Origin: Bacillus sp. 165
Lineage (GTDB): Bacteria > Bacillota > Bacilli > Bacillales > Bacillaceae_G
Length of the DNA stretch: 51,007 nucleotides
Reading direction: 5' to 3'
Assembly: GCF_017742235.1 (NCBI RefSeq)
Contig: NZ_JAGHKQ010000020.1
Location: forward strand, 1-51,007
Shown here: in pieces, positions 50,619 to 51,007 of the stretch
Layout of the letters: each line of letters begins with the position of its first letter
Position numbering within the stretch: the stretch's first letter is position 1
Made by a program: the position numbers and the translations under genes
The notes under the pieces: generated by a model
The model's database searches: none
The model's input: only the letters and a program-made list of their open reading frames with translations
Told to the model about the DNA's origin: nothing

Positions 50619-50940
50619 TATGGTTAAATTAAGGGAAGGGCAAAGTTTTATAAGATTTGTTGTTTCTGGTGTATTTGAGTTATTGCTTCTAGGATTTAGA
50701 AGAGGGGGCGAAACCTGGTTTGTTTTCTTGAAAAACTACTTGTGTTTCAAGAGGAAAGAATATATACTAACTAAGGCAGTAAGGCGAATAACAAAAAAGA
50801 ATTAAAATCTACTAAAAAATGTTGACGCCAAATAAAGATATATGTTATATTATTAAAGTCGCTGATGAGCGATACATGAACTTTGAAAACTGAACAAAAC
50901 AAGAAACAAACGTCAAGTTTTAAATGAGCAAGTCAAACAC
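50588..50940. other. gyrA-rrn intergenic region and rRNA leader
   Basis: After the gyrA terminator there is about 190 bases of non-coding sequence (a 61-codon frame there is not convincing). Then come the rrn promoter and a leader with CTTTGAAAACTGAACAAAAC, the boxA-like antitermination sequence typical of Bacillus rrn operons. Confidence 0.8.
50822..50851 (+). promoter_or_regulatory. rrn operon promoter
   Basis: TTGACG at 50822-50827, an 18-base spacer and TATATT at 50846-50851. A-rich sequence upstream could act as an UP element. It lies about 90 bases before the 16S gene. Confidence 0.75.
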
Positions 50941-51007
50941 TTTTATGGAGAGTTTGATCCTGGCTCAGGACGAACGCTGGCGGCGTGCCTAATACATGCA
51001 AGTCGAG
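50941..51007 (+). rRNA. rrs: 16S ribosomal RNA, 5' end (cut by the window edge)
   Basis: Contains the universal 27F region AGAGTTTGATCCTGGCTCAG followed by GACGAACGCTGGCGGCGTGC, typical of Bacillus 16S. Only the first 67 bases or so are inside the window. It is the origin-proximal rRNA operon. Confidence 0.98.

Noticed and set aside
50620..50805. 61-codon frame between gyrA and the rrn promoter
   Set aside because: It begins inside the tail of the gyrA terminator, has no ribosome site, and shows no recognisable family; probably chance.

Overview
The window spans the chromosomal replication origin of a low-GC Gram-positive bacterium, almost certainly a Bacillus in or close to the B. cereus group. 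The order rpmH-dnaA-dnaN-yaaA-recF-gyrB-gyrA-rrn on one side and rnpA-yidC-jag-mnmE-mnmG-rsmG-noc-soj-parB on the other is the classical Bacillus origin neighbourhood. DnaA, RlmH and the CxxH/CxxC protein look like B. cereus-group versions from memory; no database search was possible. Layout: (1) 1-2463, a CiaRH-like two-component system plus a tiny orphan ORF. (2) 2470-6405, a unit with a PerR-box-controlled ahpC-ahpF pair and a zinc alcohol dehydrogenase. (3) 6405-12662, a unit with a compact class II lanthipeptide cluster: a 48-residue precursor (lanA) with a bovicin HJ50-like core, the synthetase lanM, and the peptidase/ABC exporter lanT. (4) 12664-20254, rlmH, a CxxH/CxxC protein, htrA and the walRKHIJ operon. 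(5) 20480-20856, four tRNAs (Lys-Glu-Asp-Phe in transcription order). (6) 21047-31261, purA, dnaB(C)-rplI-gdpP-yybS, rpsF-ssb-rpsR, ychF, a DUF951 protein and an MscS channel. (7) 31434-41272, yyaC, parB-soj, noc, rsmG-mnmG-mnmE, jag-yidC, rnpA-rpmH. (8) 41273-51007, bipartite oriC around dnaA, then dnaN, yaaA, recF, gyrB, gyrA and the first bases of a 16S rRNA gene. Most genes left of oriC are on the minus strand and most right of it on the plus strand, so they are co-directional with the forks; the exceptions are yyaC and most of the block left of rlmH. The main discovery is at rlmH. Its last codons (E-P-Y-H-K-stop) are repeated twice further left, at 6405-6428 and 2470-2491, in direct orientation. 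The rlmH 3' end is the integration site of staphylococcal SCC elements. The repeats divide the left of the window into two cassettes of about 6.3 kb (lanthipeptide cluster) and 3.9 kb (peroxide defence plus dehydrogenase), with no recombinase gene in either. This looks like a tandem SCC-like composite island carrying an antimicrobial peptide cluster. Other noteworthy structures are a 24-bp perfect hairpin carrying DnaA boxes between mnmE and jag, DnaA boxes in and beside the CxxH/CxxC gene, three parS sites, a Noc-site candidate in soj, and a clear DnaA-trio/DUE module between dnaA and dnaN.
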